A stretch of 32,180 nt of DNA, from assembly GCF_030825805.1 (NCBI RefSeq), contig NZ_JAPJPF010000019.1:1-32180 (forward strand), read 5' to 3'. The DNA comes from Streptococcus sp. Lineage in GTDB: Bacteria > Bacillota > Bacilli > Lactobacillales > Streptococcaceae. Shown piece after piece: positions 14,894 to 23,000 of the stretch. The translations under genes were made by a program, and so were the position numbers. The stretch's first letter is position 1. The number at the start of each line of letters is the position of its first letter. Under the pieces are notes generated by a model. It was not told the DNA's origin and did no database searches. It saw only the letters and a program-made list of their open reading frames with translations.

Positions 14894-16646
14894 GACAAAA
14901 CAAGAATCGTCCCTTTGGAGCCAACTTTCTCCATATTTGAAGGGATTCCGTCTGTTTTTCATCATCGCTATTCTCTTTTCGATTGTGTCCAGCGTCATCA
15001 CCGTCATTGGACCGGACAAGTTAAAGGAAATCACGGATACTATCACAAAAGGGATGGGTGGGACAATCGATATTGACAAGATTGCCTCGATTGCCCTGAC
15101 CTTAGCCATCCTTTATGGAGTGGGAGCACTGGTTTCATACAGTAGTAACTTTATCATCTCTACTATGATTCAGCAGTTTGCGGAACGTTTGCGCAATGCT
15201 ATCGCAGAGAAGATCAATCGCGTGCCCCTACAATATTTTGATAGTCACGAACAAGGAGATACCTTGTCTCGTGTGACCAATGATGTGGATTTGATGACTC
15301 AATCCTTTAACCAAAGTTTGGTACAAATGGTCTCCTCTATCGTCTTATTGATTGGCTCCATCTTTATGATGTTTAAGACGGACTGGCACTTATCTGTCAC
15401 AGCGATTGTATCCGTCTTTGCTGGCTTTGCCCTCTCTAGCATCATTATGGTCAAGAGTCAGCCACTCTTTAAGCAACAACAGGACAATCTTGCTAAAGTT
15501 TCAGGTTATGTAGAAGAAATCTACAGTGGACACAATGTGGTGATTTCTTATAATGGCCGTCATCAAGCCAAAAATCATTTTGATGCCATCAACCAGGACT
15601 TATACCAGAGCATGTGGAAGTCACAATTCTTCTCTGGGATCATGATGCCCTTGATGCAGTTTGTAGGGAATTTTGGTTATGTCATGGTCTGTATCGTTGG
15701 AGCTGCCCTCACCATTAATGGGGATATTACCATCGGGACCATTGTGGCCTTTATGACCTATGTCCGCATCTTTACCCAACCAATTGGTCAAATGGCCCAA
15801 GGAATTACCCAATTGCAATCAGCTAGTGCTGCTATGGGGCGTGTCTTTGAATTCTTAAATGAAGAAGAAATGGAAGACGAATCTCAAAAAACTCGCCAAT
15901 TGGATGAGCCAAAAGGACATGTCACCTTTGAACATGTGCGCTTTGGCTATTCACCAGATAAGACCATTATCCATGACTTTACAGCTGAAGCGAAGCCTGG
16001 ACAAAAAGTGGCCATTGTTGGTCCGACAGGCGCTGGTAAGACTACCATGGTCAATCTCTTGATGCGTTTCTACGACATTCAAGCTGGTAAAATTGCCATC
16101 GATGGAGTGGATACCAAGGCCATGAGCCGTGAAGAAGTTCATGATGCCTTCTCCATGGTCTTGCAAGATACCTGGCTATTTGAGGGAACGATTCGAGAGA
16201 ACCTTGTTTTCAATCAAACCGATATTTCAGATGAAGCGGTCGAAGCAGCAACTCGAGCGGTTGGGGTCCATCACTTTATCCGGACCTTGCCGAATGGCTA
16301 TGATACCGTGCTAGATGATTCAGTGACTTTATCCGTTGGTCAAAAGCAACTCTTGACCATTGCGCGTGCCCTCTTGAAGGATGCCCCGCTCCTCATCTTG
16401 GATGAAGCCACCTCATCTGTCGATACCCGTACAGAAGAGTTGATTCAAAAAGCCATGGACAAACTCATGGAAGGCCGAACTTCCTTTGTGATTGCCCATC
16501 GCTTGTCCACTATCCGTAATGCGGATCTAATTCTCGTGATGAAAGATGGAAATATTATCGAGCAAGGCAACCACCAAGAACTCATGAGCCAAAATGGATT
16601 CTATGCCGACCTCTACAATAGCCAATTCACAGAAGAAGTGGCATAA
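14886..16646 (+). CDS. Heterodimeric ABC multidrug exporter, subunit 2 (catalytic ATP site)
   Basis: Partner half-transporter (586 aa): six-helix membrane domain followed by an ATPase domain. Walker A is GPTGAGKT (379-386), Walker B with catalytic glutamate is ILDE (E507), and the switch histidine H538 is present in IAHR. The signature is degenerate, LSVGQ (482-486) instead of LSGGQ. Together with subunit 1 this makes one competent ATP site (Walker motifs of subunit 2 with the signature of subunit 1) and one degenerate site. A frame is open from 14823, but the ATG at 14886 follows AAGGAGGAG and gives a normal N-terminus. The two genes overlap by eight bases, ensuring matched synthesis. Confidence 0.93.
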   Translation: MHKTKQESSLWSQLSPYLKGFRLFFIIAILFSIVSSVITVIGPDKLKEITDTITKGMGGTIDIDKIASIALTLAILYGVGALVSYSSNFIISTMIQQFAERLRNAIAEKINRVPLQYFDSHEQGDTLSRVTNDVDLMTQSFNQSLVQMVSSIVLLIGSIFMMFKTDWHLSVTAIVSVFAGFALSSIIMVKSQPLFKQQQDNLAKVSGYVEEIYSGHNVVISYNGRHQAKNHFDAINQDLYQSMWKSQFFSGIMMPLMQFVGNFGYVMVCIVGAALTINGDITIGTIVAFMTYVRIFTQPIGQMAQGITQLQSASAAMGRVFEFLNEEEMEDESQKTRQLDEPKGHVTFEHVRFGYSPDKTIIHDFTAEAKPGQKVAIVGPTGAGKTTMVNLLMRFYDIQAGKIAIDGVDTKAMSREEVHDAFSMVLQDTWLFEGTIRENLVFNQTDISDEAVEAATRAVGVHHFIRTLPNGYDTVLDDSVTLSVGQKQLLTIARALLKDAPLLILDEATSSVDTRTEELIQKAMDKLMEGRTSFVIAHRLSTIRNADLILVMKDGNIIEQGNHQELMSQNGFYADLYNSQFTEEVA

Positions 16647-16650
16647 AAAT

Positions 16651-16796
16651 AAGATACAAAGCCCGTAAAATGCAAAGTGAAAATAGGAAATTCTTGCAGT
16701 GAGCGATGCTCACAAGAGAATTTATCTTTTTCACCCAGCATTTAGGGCGTGTTCAATTCGAACAAGATACAAAGGGCGTAACATACAAAGTGAAAA
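16651..16796 (+). repeat. Direct repeats flanking a long imperfect hairpin
   Basis: The 33-base unit at 16651-16683 (AAGATACAAAGCCCGTAAAA...) recurs at 16764-16796 with four differences. Between and partly within them, 16661-16748 folds into a long interrupted stem: GCCC-TAAAATGC with GCATTTAGGGC, GTGAAAA with TTTTCAC, AAATTCTT with AGAGAATTT, and GTGAGC-GAT-GCTCAC at the tip. I do not recognise this as a named element. It lies directly after the ABC exporter genes. Confidence 0.7.
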
Positions 16797-16799
16797 AAT

Positions 16800-16979
16800 G
16801 AGAGTGGGACAGAAATCGGTAATTCGTTAGAATTCGATTTCGTCGTCCCACCTCCGCACAGTTGAGTAGGGCTGTAAAAGCTGATGAAATCAGCGTAGTA
16901 GAGCCCACTCAACCACTGCGTCTTGCTCGATAATCCAAAGACAATTTAGAGGCTAGGACTTTTGTCCCAGCCTTTTTTT
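16800..16979 (+). repeat. Three-hairpin repeat element ending in a terminator (copy B)
   Basis: A 180-base unit with three stems: 16804-16851 (GTGGGAC/GTCCCAC with long inner pairing), 16861-16913 (GTTGAGT/ACTCAAC, GGGCT/AGCCC, and inner GCTGAT-GAA-ATCAGC), and 16951-16979 (GGCTAGGAC-TTTT-GTCCCAGCC plus T7). The first stem is repeated inverted at window positions 1-54. From its form it looks like a dispersed streptococcal intergenic repeat; how many copies exist cannot be judged from here. Confidence 0.8.
16951..16979 (+). terminator. Terminator, third stem of repeat element
   Basis: GGCTAGGAC-TTTT-GTCCCAGCC followed by T7 is a strong intrinsic terminator. It is the first convincing one after the exporter operon. 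Confidence 0.88.
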
Positions 16980-17090
16980 GTTTCCATGCAGGAATAGGCT
17001 CCGTCATTCATCAAAAATTGGTTCCCAATGTTCATAAATCTGATTAAGCTTTCATTCACTATTCAAATGGCTTCTAATTTGTAAGTGTTT

Positions 17091-17141
17091 ATGTGATAAT
17101 TTCACATTACAATCGAAAATAAGAGTGTTTTAGAGTATAAT
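17091..17141 (+). promoter_or_regulatory. Promoter of the GNAT gene with upstream palindrome
   Basis: TCGAAA (17113-17118), 17 bases, perfect TATAAT (17136-17141). A perfect inverted repeat ATGTGA-TAATT-TCACAT (17091-17107) lies just upstream of the -35 box. It resembles a Crp/Fnr-type site but with a five-base spacer. Confidence 0.65.
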
Positions 17142-17169
17142 AGTTTTATTAGAATGAAGGAGTTGGCGT

Positions 17170-17808
17170 ATGGAAAGGATCGTATATAGAGAAGCAAGGC
17201 TAGATGAGTACAAGCTAATTGGAAAAGTCTGTGCTGATGCTTTTATGAATTATCCATTTTTAACCGTCATTAAAGAAGATTTAAAAAAGCCTGAATACTT
17301 TCCGGCCTTTATTGAACTATTGCATACCTTGTTAGTCAAGCTCTACATCAAAGGGGAAACTTGCTTAGTTGCTGAACGAGATGGAGAAATTATAGCAGTA
17401 GGACTCTTGCAACAAAAAGATTTCTCAATGGTCTCTTACCTACTAAATGGAATTATCAAATTGTTCCGTTACATTAGCCCTTGGAAATTGATGAAATATC
17501 TGGACCTAGTGGAGCGTTCGGAGCAACATTTAAAAAAATCTGGAAACTTTGATTGGTATCTAATGATATTAGCTGTGAGCCCAACTGTTCAGGGTCAAGG
17601 GGTTGGTAGTCATTTTCTCCAAAACGGGATTGAACCTTACGTAAAGGCCAAAGGGTGTAAGCGTCTAGGCTTGATTACTAGTACGCAACAAAATGTCTTC
17701 TTCTATGAAAAAAATGAATTCGTCCTATTAGATTCTATGGTGCTAGATTATGGGAAACAAAGCGTTGGGAATTGGGCTTTTTTAAAGCCCCTTGATGACG
17801 AATCTTAG
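17170..17808 (+). CDS. GNAT-family N-acetyltransferase
   Basis: Predicted acetyl-CoA-dependent acetyltransferase (212 aa). The acetyl-CoA-binding motif A is visible as LAVSPTVQGQGVGSHFL (about 136-152), followed by the usual motif B-like stretch VFFYEKNEF. An N-terminal half with several aromatic and basic residues precedes it. The substrate cannot be told from the sequence. ATG follows AAGGAG. The gene stands alone with its own promoter and terminators. Confidence 0.85.
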   Translation: MERIVYREARLDEYKLIGKVCADAFMNYPFLTVIKEDLKKPEYFPAFIELLHTLLVKLYIKGETCLVAERDGEIIAVGLLQQKDFSMVSYLLNGIIKLFRYISPWKLMKYLDLVERSEQHLKKSGNFDWYLMILAVSPTVQGQGVGSHFLQNGIEPYVKAKGCKRLGLITSTQQNVFFYEKNEFVLLDSMVLDYGKQSVGNWAFLKPLDDES

Positions 17809-17816
17809 ATAATTAA

Positions 17817-17844
17817 AAAAAGGAGCTCTTGGGAGCTCCTTTTA
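17817..17844 (+). terminator. Bidirectional terminator between GNAT gene and GIY-YIG gene
   Basis: AAAGGAGCTC-TTGG-GAGCTCCTTTT. A runs on the left make it usable for the minus-strand genes too. Confidence 0.85.
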
Positions 17845-17865
17845 GCATGCAAACAGATGATTGTT

Positions 17866-17886
17866 ACACCATCTAGGTGTTTTTTT
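17866..17886 (+). terminator. Second terminator-like hairpin
   Basis: ACACC-ATCTA-GGTGT followed by T6. It overlaps the 3' end of the GIY-YIG gene on the other strand. Confidence 0.6.
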
Positions 17887-18157
17887 GTTCGGGATCTATC
17901 TTGGATTGTTGATGCTTGATATAGGTCAGTTTTTCCTCTCGGCTCTTCCGTTTAAAGAGTGCCTCGGCTGACATAGCAGCTCTTTTGTCGGGGAAAGACT
18001 CCTGGTAGATCAAGGTCACAGGAAGTCTAGGACGGGTATATTTGGCGCCTTTGCCAGCATTGTGAGTTTTGATACGGCGCTCGATATCGGTGGTGTAGCC
18101 AGTATATAGGGTCCCATCCGCACACTGGACTACATACATATAAGCTTTAGTTTCCAT
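17873..18157 (-). CDS. GIY-YIG domain protein (UPF0213/YhbQ-like)
   Basis: Small protein (94 aa) made of a single GIY-YIG nuclease-like domain: [23 protein letters not shown] near the start, followed by [18 protein letters not shown]. Members such as YhbQ are predicted nucleases of unclear role. The frame is open to 18202, but the extra residues belong to the end of the upstream gene's reading region. The ATG at 18157 overlaps the last 11 bases of the methyltransferase gene, so coupled translation is likely. Confidence 0.88.
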   Translation of the reverse strand: METKAYMYVVQCADGTLYTGYTTDIERRIKTHNAGKGAKYTRPRLPVTLIYQESFPDKRAAMSAEALFKRKSREEKLTYIKHQQSKIDPEQKNT

Positions 18158-18893
18158 AGTAAATCTCATGAATCTCCGGCGTATAGCTTCCATCTTCTTC
18201 ATGGATGAACAGTGGAGGAAGAATTTTTAGACCATCCCGCGATCCATCTTTAATGGCCTCAATGAGGAGCATATTGGCATCTTTATGGACCTTGGGATAG
18301 ACAAATTGAATCCGTTTAGGAGCAAGATTGTAGCGTTTCATGGTTTCAATAATATCTAAGAAGCGATCCGGACGATGCACCATGACGAGTCGGCCATTGG
18401 ACTTGAGAGTCCGTTGGGCCACTTGACAAATTTGGTTCAAATTGGTGGTGATCTCATGACGGGCTAGCAAATAATGAGGGCTCTCATTTAAATTGGAATG
18501 CTCGTCCACTTTAAAGTAGGGAGGGTTACAGAGAATAAGGTCGATTTTACTACCAGGGAAATGGTGGGGCAAATTTTTTAAATCATCGGTAATCATGGAC
18601 ATGCGGTCGGAGAGGCCATTCAATTGGATGGAACGCTCTGCCATGTCTGCTAGTCTTTCTTGTATCTCCACTCCAACGATGGTTGCTTTGGTGCGCATGC
18701 TAGCAAAGAGTCCGACAGCACCATTGCCGGCACAAAGATCGACAATCAGACCACGGTTGGGCAACTTAGGAAAACGCGACAAAAGGACACTATCAATAGA
18801 ATAGCTAAAAACTTCTCTATTTTGAATGATTTTCACATCGCTAGAAAATAGTTGGTTGACGCGTTCGCCGTCTTTTAATTCGATATCGTTCAT
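18147..18893 (-). CDS. tRNA1(Val) (adenine37-N6)-methyltransferase-like protein, TrmN6/YabB
   Basis: SAM-dependent methyltransferase (248 aa) of the group that N6-methylates adenine in tRNA or other nucleic acids. The SAM-binding loop is [11 protein letters not shown] (51-61) and the catalytic NPPYF is at 123-127, the amino-methyltransferase signature. A second SAM-contact acid follows in VGVEIQ. It is followed by the overlapping GIY-YIG gene. The only ATG that gives a full N-terminus (18893) has no Shine-Dalgarno sequence and lies seven bases after a TATAAT, suggesting a leaderless transcript. The family is secure; the exact tRNA target is inferred. Confidence 0.88.
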   Translation of the reverse strand: MNDIELKDGERVNQLFSSDVKIIQNREVFSYSIDSVLLSRFPKLPNRGLIVDLCAGNGAVGLFASMRTKATIVGVEIQERLADMAERSIQLNGLSDRMSMITDDLKNLPHHFPGSKIDLILCNPPYFKVDEHSNLNESPHYLLARHEITTNLNQICQVAQRTLKSNGRLVMVHRPDRFLDIIETMKRYNLAPKRIQFVYPKVHKDANMLLIEAIKDGSRDGLKILPPLFIHEEDGSYTPEIHEIYYGN

Positions 18894-18899
18894 GGCTCT

Positions 18900-18908
18900 A
18901 TTATAGCA
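18900..18908 (-). promoter_or_regulatory. Extended -10 promoter of the trmN6-like gene
   Basis: Minus-strand TGC-TATAAT, with TATAAT at 18900-18905. Transcription would start about at base 18893, which is the A of the start codon. The -35 region (about 18923-18928) is weak. Confidence 0.7.
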
Positions 18909-18944
18909 TGAAAAGAGTGCGGGGAAAAGTGTAGAAAGAGATAA

Positions 18945-18976
18945 GAAAAAAAGGACAGAACTTTCGTTCCATCCTT
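18945..18976 (-). terminator. Terminator of the P-type ATPase gene
   Basis: On the minus strand AAGGATGGAAC-GAAA-GTTCTGTCCTT followed by T6-7. It lies 14 bases past the stop. Confidence 0.8.
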
Positions 18977-18989
18977 ATCTAAGAGTTGT

Positions 18990-21329
18990 TTAATCAAATT
19001 CATATTTTTGATAAATGGTCGCCAAGATGAAGATTCCCGTAAAGAGAGCCATCAAGGCAAGGTAGACAGGGAAGGTCACAGCTGTCAATGTCCCGATTTC
19101 AATCAGGCCTTTCAAGTAAAAGGCAGAGAGATAGAAGCCGCAGACAGAGAAGATAATTAAGAGACCTCGCCAGATATTAAGTGGCAAGCAAGCCCGAATA
19201 ACGGACAAGAAGCCAATAGATCCCAATAAGTAGTAGGAAAGGGTAGACATGTCCAGGCTAGACCAGCCATGATGAGCTCCCCATAAACGAACAAATAAGA
19301 CGCTAAAGACAACCATCAAGGCATTTGGTAAGGCCAGATGCAAGGAGCGTTTGAGGAAGTGTTTTTCCACTGGCTTAATGTTTCGTTCAAAGGTCAAGAC
19401 AAATGGAGGGAATCCTTCGACAAACTGGTCAATCAGCGTAATCTGAATCGGAATAAATGGGAAGATCAACAAGTAGTTGATGTCAAAGAAAAGAGCACTT
19501 GCGATACAGATAATGGCCAGAATGAAGGAGTAGATCGTCTTAATAAAGAAGATAGGAGCAATTCGTCCAATGTTATTGACGACCCGACGACCTTCAAAGA
19601 GAATTTCTGGAACATCATTAAAGTCAGAGTTTAACAAGACGAGATTGGCAATTTGACGGGTTGCAGGATCACCTTCGGCCATCACGATGGAGCAGTCAGC
19701 TTCTCGTAAGGCTAGGATATCATTGACCCCGTCCCCTGTCATGGCAGTGGTTCGACCAGCAGCCTTGAGGGTTTGAATCAAGAGTTTCTTTTGATGAGGA
19801 GAAACCCGTCCAAAAATGGCTGTACTTTCAGCTAGGTCCACCAGCTCATCGTCCTCAATCTTAGAACAGTCAATATAGCTTTCGTAGCTTTCAAAACCAG
19901 CTTCCTTAGCAATGTAAGAAACAGTGACAGGATTATCACCAGAGATGATTTTGAGATCTACATCTTGGGAGCGAAGATAATCCAAGGTTTCGGCAGCCCC
20001 TTCGCGGATTGGATCGAGGATTTCAATGACGGCGATCGCTTCTACATCACTTGGCAAAGTCAAATCATGCATATCAATGGCTTCCACACTGCGAGCTAAG
20101 ATCAAGACCCGTGATCCATGGGCTTGGGCTTCCAATACCGCTGGAGGATTTTCTTTGAGGAGCATTTCTGGGGCCCCTAAATAAACGGTCCCCAAGTTGG
20201 TCAGGGTCATGGCCCCCCATTTTCGATCACTTGAAAATGGAATGATTGACTCGGCTGTATAAGCGTGTTCTAACTCGCCATATGCTTTGCGGATAGCTTG
20301 GGCAGTTGGGTTGTTATCCTCAGAATTTTGCATATAGGCAGCGAGAATAACTTCGATAGTTTCTTCAGAAAAGTGTTCAGACAGGGAGTGAATGCCTTTG
20401 ACGGTCATTTTTCCTTGGGTGATGGTTCCTGTCTTATCCAAACAAAGAGTATCGACACGAGCCAAGGTTTCCACAGAGTACATCTCTTGGACCAAGACCT
20501 TGCGCATCCCTAACTTGATCACGGCTGTCAAGAGTGAGGTCACTGTCAGAAGGGCAATCCCTTTTGGTAACATGCCCAGGAGAGCAGTGGAAGAGGTAAT
20601 CACAGAATCTTTCACTGGAAGCAGTTTAATCAAAAAGGCTTCACAGAAGAGGGCAATTCCAAATGGGATAATAATCTTTCCAGTAAAACTAGAGATTTTT
20701 GCGAGATTGTAGAGGATGCGAGAATTGATGGGTTTGAGAGTTTTCGCTTCTACCATCAATTTATTAGCATAGTTATTGGCCCCCACACGTTTGACACGAG
20801 CGTAGACCTGGCCACTCGCTAAGAAGCTACCGGATAGAAGTTCATCTCCCTCTTCCTTGAGAACCAAGTCACTTTCTCCCGTCAGCATGGCTTCGTTGGC
20901 TTCAGCAACTCCCTTTTGAACGATGGCATCACTCGGAATTTGGTCTCCAGCAGATAGCTTAATCAGGTCGCCAAGGACGATTTCCTCTGGATCAATGGTT
21001 TCCTCTTCCCCGGCTCGGATGACAGTGACGAGCTCCTTACTCATCAAGTTCAATTTATCAATCATCCGTTTAGCGCGGAGCTCTGTAGCAATCCCGGATA
21101 AGGCATTAAAGCAGATGACTGCAAAAAAGACCAGATTGCTCCAGGCTTGTACCGCAACCAAAGCGAGGGCGATCACAAAGTTCAAAGCATTAAACAAGGT
21201 GAAGACATTGCGCTTGATGATTTGCCAGGTACTGGTACTGGTATTCGCTTTAAATTCGTTGGTTTGGCCACGCTGTATTTTTTTGCGGACCTCTTCATGG
21301 GTTAATCCCTTTAATTCATTCATTTCCAT
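18990..21329 (-). CDS. Cation-translocating P-type ATPase
   Basis: Membrane ion pump (779 aa) with all P-type ATPase landmarks: dephosphorylation motif LTGES (149-153), phosphorylation motif DKTGT (298-302, D298), and hinge TGDGVND (531-537). The ion-binding helix 4 carries LPKGI (254-258) rather than the PEGLP of typical Ca2+ pumps, which fits the less-studied group that includes mycobacterial CtpE. A C-terminal block of four or more further helices follows (from about 590). Ca2+ or Mn2+ are possible ions but the sequence does not decide. It lies back to back with the plsC-like gene. Start may be residue 1 or 3; neither has a good ribosome-binding site. Confidence 0.9.
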   Translation of the reverse strand: MEMNELKGLTHEEVRKKIQRGQTNEFKANTSTSTWQIIKRNVFTLFNALNFVIALALVAVQAWSNLVFFAVICFNALSGIATELRAKRMIDKLNLMSKELVTVIRAGEEETIDPEEIVLGDLIKLSAGDQIPSDAIVQKGVAEANEAMLTGESDLVLKEEGDELLSGSFLASGQVYARVKRVGANNYANKLMVEAKTLKPINSRILYNLAKISSFTGKIIIPFGIALFCEAFLIKLLPVKDSVITSSTALLGMLPKGIALLTVTSLLTAVIKLGMRKVLVQEMYSVETLARVDTLCLDKTGTITQGKMTVKGIHSLSEHFSEETIEVILAAYMQNSEDNNPTAQAIRKAYGELEHAYTAESIIPFSSDRKWGAMTLTNLGTVYLGAPEMLLKENPPAVLEAQAHGSRVLILARSVEAIDMHDLTLPSDVEAIAVIEILDPIREGAAETLDYLRSQDVDLKIISGDNPVTVSYIAKEAGFESYESYIDCSKIEDDELVDLAESTAIFGRVSPHQKKLLIQTLKAAGRTTAMTGDGVNDILALREADCSIVMAEGDPATRQIANLVLLNSDFNDVPEILFEGRRVVNNIGRIAPIFFIKTIYSFILAIICIASALFFDINYLLIFPFIPIQITLIDQFVEGFPPFVLTFERNIKPVEKHFLKRSLHLALPNALMVVFSVLFVRLWGAHHGWSSLDMSTLSYYLLGSIGFLSVIRACLPLNIWRGLLIIFSVCGFYLSAFYLKGLIEIGTLTAVTFPVYLALMALFTGIFILATIYQKYEFD

Positions 21330-21335
21330 AAAAAC

Positions 21336-21341
21336 ATCATA
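21336..21341 (-). promoter_or_regulatory. Candidate -10 of the P-type ATPase gene
   Basis: Minus-strand TATGAT, with its downstream edge seven bases from the first ATG (21329). The -35 region is poor. If used, the transcript would start at or near the start codon. Confidence 0.4.
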
Positions 21342-21405
21342 TCATTTTTTTAAGAAAAAGACTAGATGCAGTCGGTTTGTTGAGTCATCAAGTTTTTGAA
21401 AAGAT

Positions 21406-21434
21406 TTGCGGGGAAGAGAAGGATACGGTATAAT
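21406..21434 (+). promoter_or_regulatory. Promoter of the plsC-like gene
   Basis: TTGCGG (21406-21411), 17 bases, TATAAT (21429-21434). Confidence 0.75.
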
Positions 21435-21466
21435 GGATAAACAAGAGAATTATCAAAGGAGAAAGC

Positions 21467-22210
21467 ATGTTTTATACCTATTTACGTGGCTTAGTGACCT
21501 TTATTTTATGGGTTCTGAATGGAAATGCTCATTACCATCATAAGGAACTGATTCCGAGTCAAGAGGAAAATTACATTCTCGTAGCTCCTCATCGAACTTG
21601 GTGGGATCCGGTCTACATGGCCTTTGCGACCAAACCCAAGCAATTTATCTTTATGGCTAAGAAGGAACTCTTTACCAATCGGATTTTTGGATGGTGGATT
21701 CGCATGTGCGGGGCTTTCCCAATTGACCGTGAAAATCCAGGTGCAGCAGCGATTAAATACCCAGTGAATATGCTCAAAAAAAGCAAGCGTTCCTTGATTA
21801 TGTTTCCAAGTGGAAGTCGCCATTCTCAGGATGTTAAGGGTGGAGTTGCTGTGATTGCCAAGATGGCCAAGGTACGTATTATGCCTGTCACTTATACGGG
21901 TCCAATGACTTTGAAAGGACTAGCGACCTGTGAACGGGTTGACATGAACTTTGGGCACCCTATTGATATCTCTGATATTGCAAAAATGAATGATGAGGGA
22001 GTGGAAGAAGTTGCAAGACGTATCCAGGCTGAGTTTGATCGCTTAGATGCGGAATCTCAGGCACTGCGCAATGACCGGAAACCTTTTATCCTCATCCGTT
22101 TATTGAAGTTTTTACTGTTGCCATTTGTCTTGATGGTCGCTCTATTGACCCTCTTATTTAGTTATATCGCAAGTTTCGTTTGGGATCCAGACAAGCATCG
22201 GAAGGACTAA
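21467..22210 (+). CDS. 1-acyl-glycerol-3-phosphate acyltransferase-like protein (PlsC family)
   Basis: Acyltransferase (247 aa) of phospholipid synthesis type, transferring an acyl chain to lysophosphatidic acid or a similar acceptor at the membrane. The catalytic HX4D motif is HRTWWD (H42, D47), and the acceptor-binding FPSGSR is at 113-118 (family form FPEGTR). Hydrophobic segments lie at the N-terminus and at about 208-232, followed by a basic tail. ATG follows AAAGGAGAAAGC. Its neighbour on the other strand is the P-type ATPase, an arrangement also found in other streptococci as far as I recall. A second PlsC paralogue elsewhere in the genome is possible. Confidence 0.9.
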   Translation: MFYTYLRGLVTFILWVLNGNAHYHHKELIPSQEENYILVAPHRTWWDPVYMAFATKPKQFIFMAKKELFTNRIFGWWIRMCGAFPIDRENPGAAAIKYPVNMLKKSKRSLIMFPSGSRHSQDVKGGVAVIAKMAKVRIMPVTYTGPMTLKGLATCERVDMNFGHPIDISDIAKMNDEGVEEVARRIQAEFDRLDAESQALRNDRKPFILIRLLKFLLLPFVLMVALLTLLFSYIASFVWDPDKHRKD

Positions 22211-22228
22211 TGAGTTTTCTTGAGAACA

Positions 22229-22269
22229 AGAATGTCAAAAATCATGTGATTTTTGACATTCTTTTTTTT
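22229..22269 (+). terminator. Terminator after the plsC-like gene
   Basis: Perfect stem AAGAATGTCAAAAATCA with its complement around TG, then T8. Confidence 0.92.
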
Positions 22270-22284
22270 ATTTCTTCGATTTTT

Positions 22285-22292
22285 TACGAATA
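22285..22292 (+). promoter_or_regulatory. Com-box (CIN-box), sigma-X/ComX promoter of comEA
   Basis: TACGAATA at 22285-22292 in a T-rich/A-rich context is the recognition sequence of the alternative competence sigma factor in streptococci. It lies 21 bases before the comEA start, giving a very short leader. Confidence 0.93.
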
Positions 22293-22313
22293 ATAAAAAT
22301 AAAAGGGGTATTT

Positions 22314-23000
22314 ATGGAGACGTGGATTGAGAAGATCAAGGAATATAAACTGTTTTTAGGTTTGGCTGCTGTGGGGCTAGTGATGGGAGGAGTATTTCTT
22401 TTTTGGCCTAAGCAACCCCCACAAGCACAGGAAACTGTCATTTCCCAGTTAGAAATGGTGGATCAGGAGACTTCTCCTAAGGAAGACACCAGCCTCCCTT
22501 CTAGCTCTCAACAGAGGAGTGAGGAAAAGACGGACTCCTCTCAAGAGAAAATCATGGTGGATGTGAAGGGTGCTGTTAGACAGGCAGGGGTCTACGAACT
22601 TCCAGTGGGGAGCCGGGTCTATGATGCTGTCCAAAAAGCAGGAGGGATGACAGACGAAGCCAACAGCCAATCCGTCAACTTAGCGCAAAAATTGGAGGAT
22701 GAGTCCATCGTCTATGTTGCTAAGAATGGAGAGGAGGTAGCGCCTGTTGCGTCCGCATCTGCATCTGCTGGGACGACCGGTGACGGCGAAAAGCAGTCAA
22801 AAGATGGAAAGGTCAATCTCAATACGGCAACAGAAGCAGAACTACAGACGATTTCAGGGATAGGTCAAAAGCGAGCCCAAGATATCATTGCTTATCGAGA
22901 GGAAAAAGGGAAATTTCAGTCTGTTGATGAATTGAAAAATGTTTCTGGGATTGGCCAAAAGACGCTAGAAAAGTTAAAAGAGCATGTTACAGTGGATTAG
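22314..23000 (+). CDS. comEA: Competence DNA receptor ComEA
   Basis: Membrane-anchored DNA receptor (228 aa) for transformation. It has a single membrane anchor at about 11-31, a Ser/Gln-rich linker, a SLBB-type domain at about 79-138 (VDVKGAVRQAGVYELPVG), a second flexible Ala/Ser linker, and a C-terminal pair of helix-hairpin-helix motifs at about 166-225 with two ISGIGQKRA / VSGIGQKTL repeats that bind DNA. It is the first gene after the com-box and overlaps comEC by 17 bases. Start ATG follows AAAAGGGG. Confidence 0.96.
   Translation: METWIEKIKEYKLFLGLAAVGLVMGGVFLFWPKQPPQAQETVISQLEMVDQETSPKEDTSLPSSSQQRSEEKTDSSQEKIMVDVKGAVRQAGVYELPVGSRVYDAVQKAGGMTDEANSQSVNLAQKLEDESIVYVAKNGEEVAPVASASASAGTTGDGEKQSKDGKVNLNTATEAELQTISGIGQKRAQDIIAYREEKGKFQSVDELKNVSGIGQKTLEKLKEHVTVD

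Noticed and set aside
20392..20712. Plus-strand open frames opposite the P-type ATPase gene
   Set aside because: They are antisense to conserved motifs, with no start signals or domain-like features.
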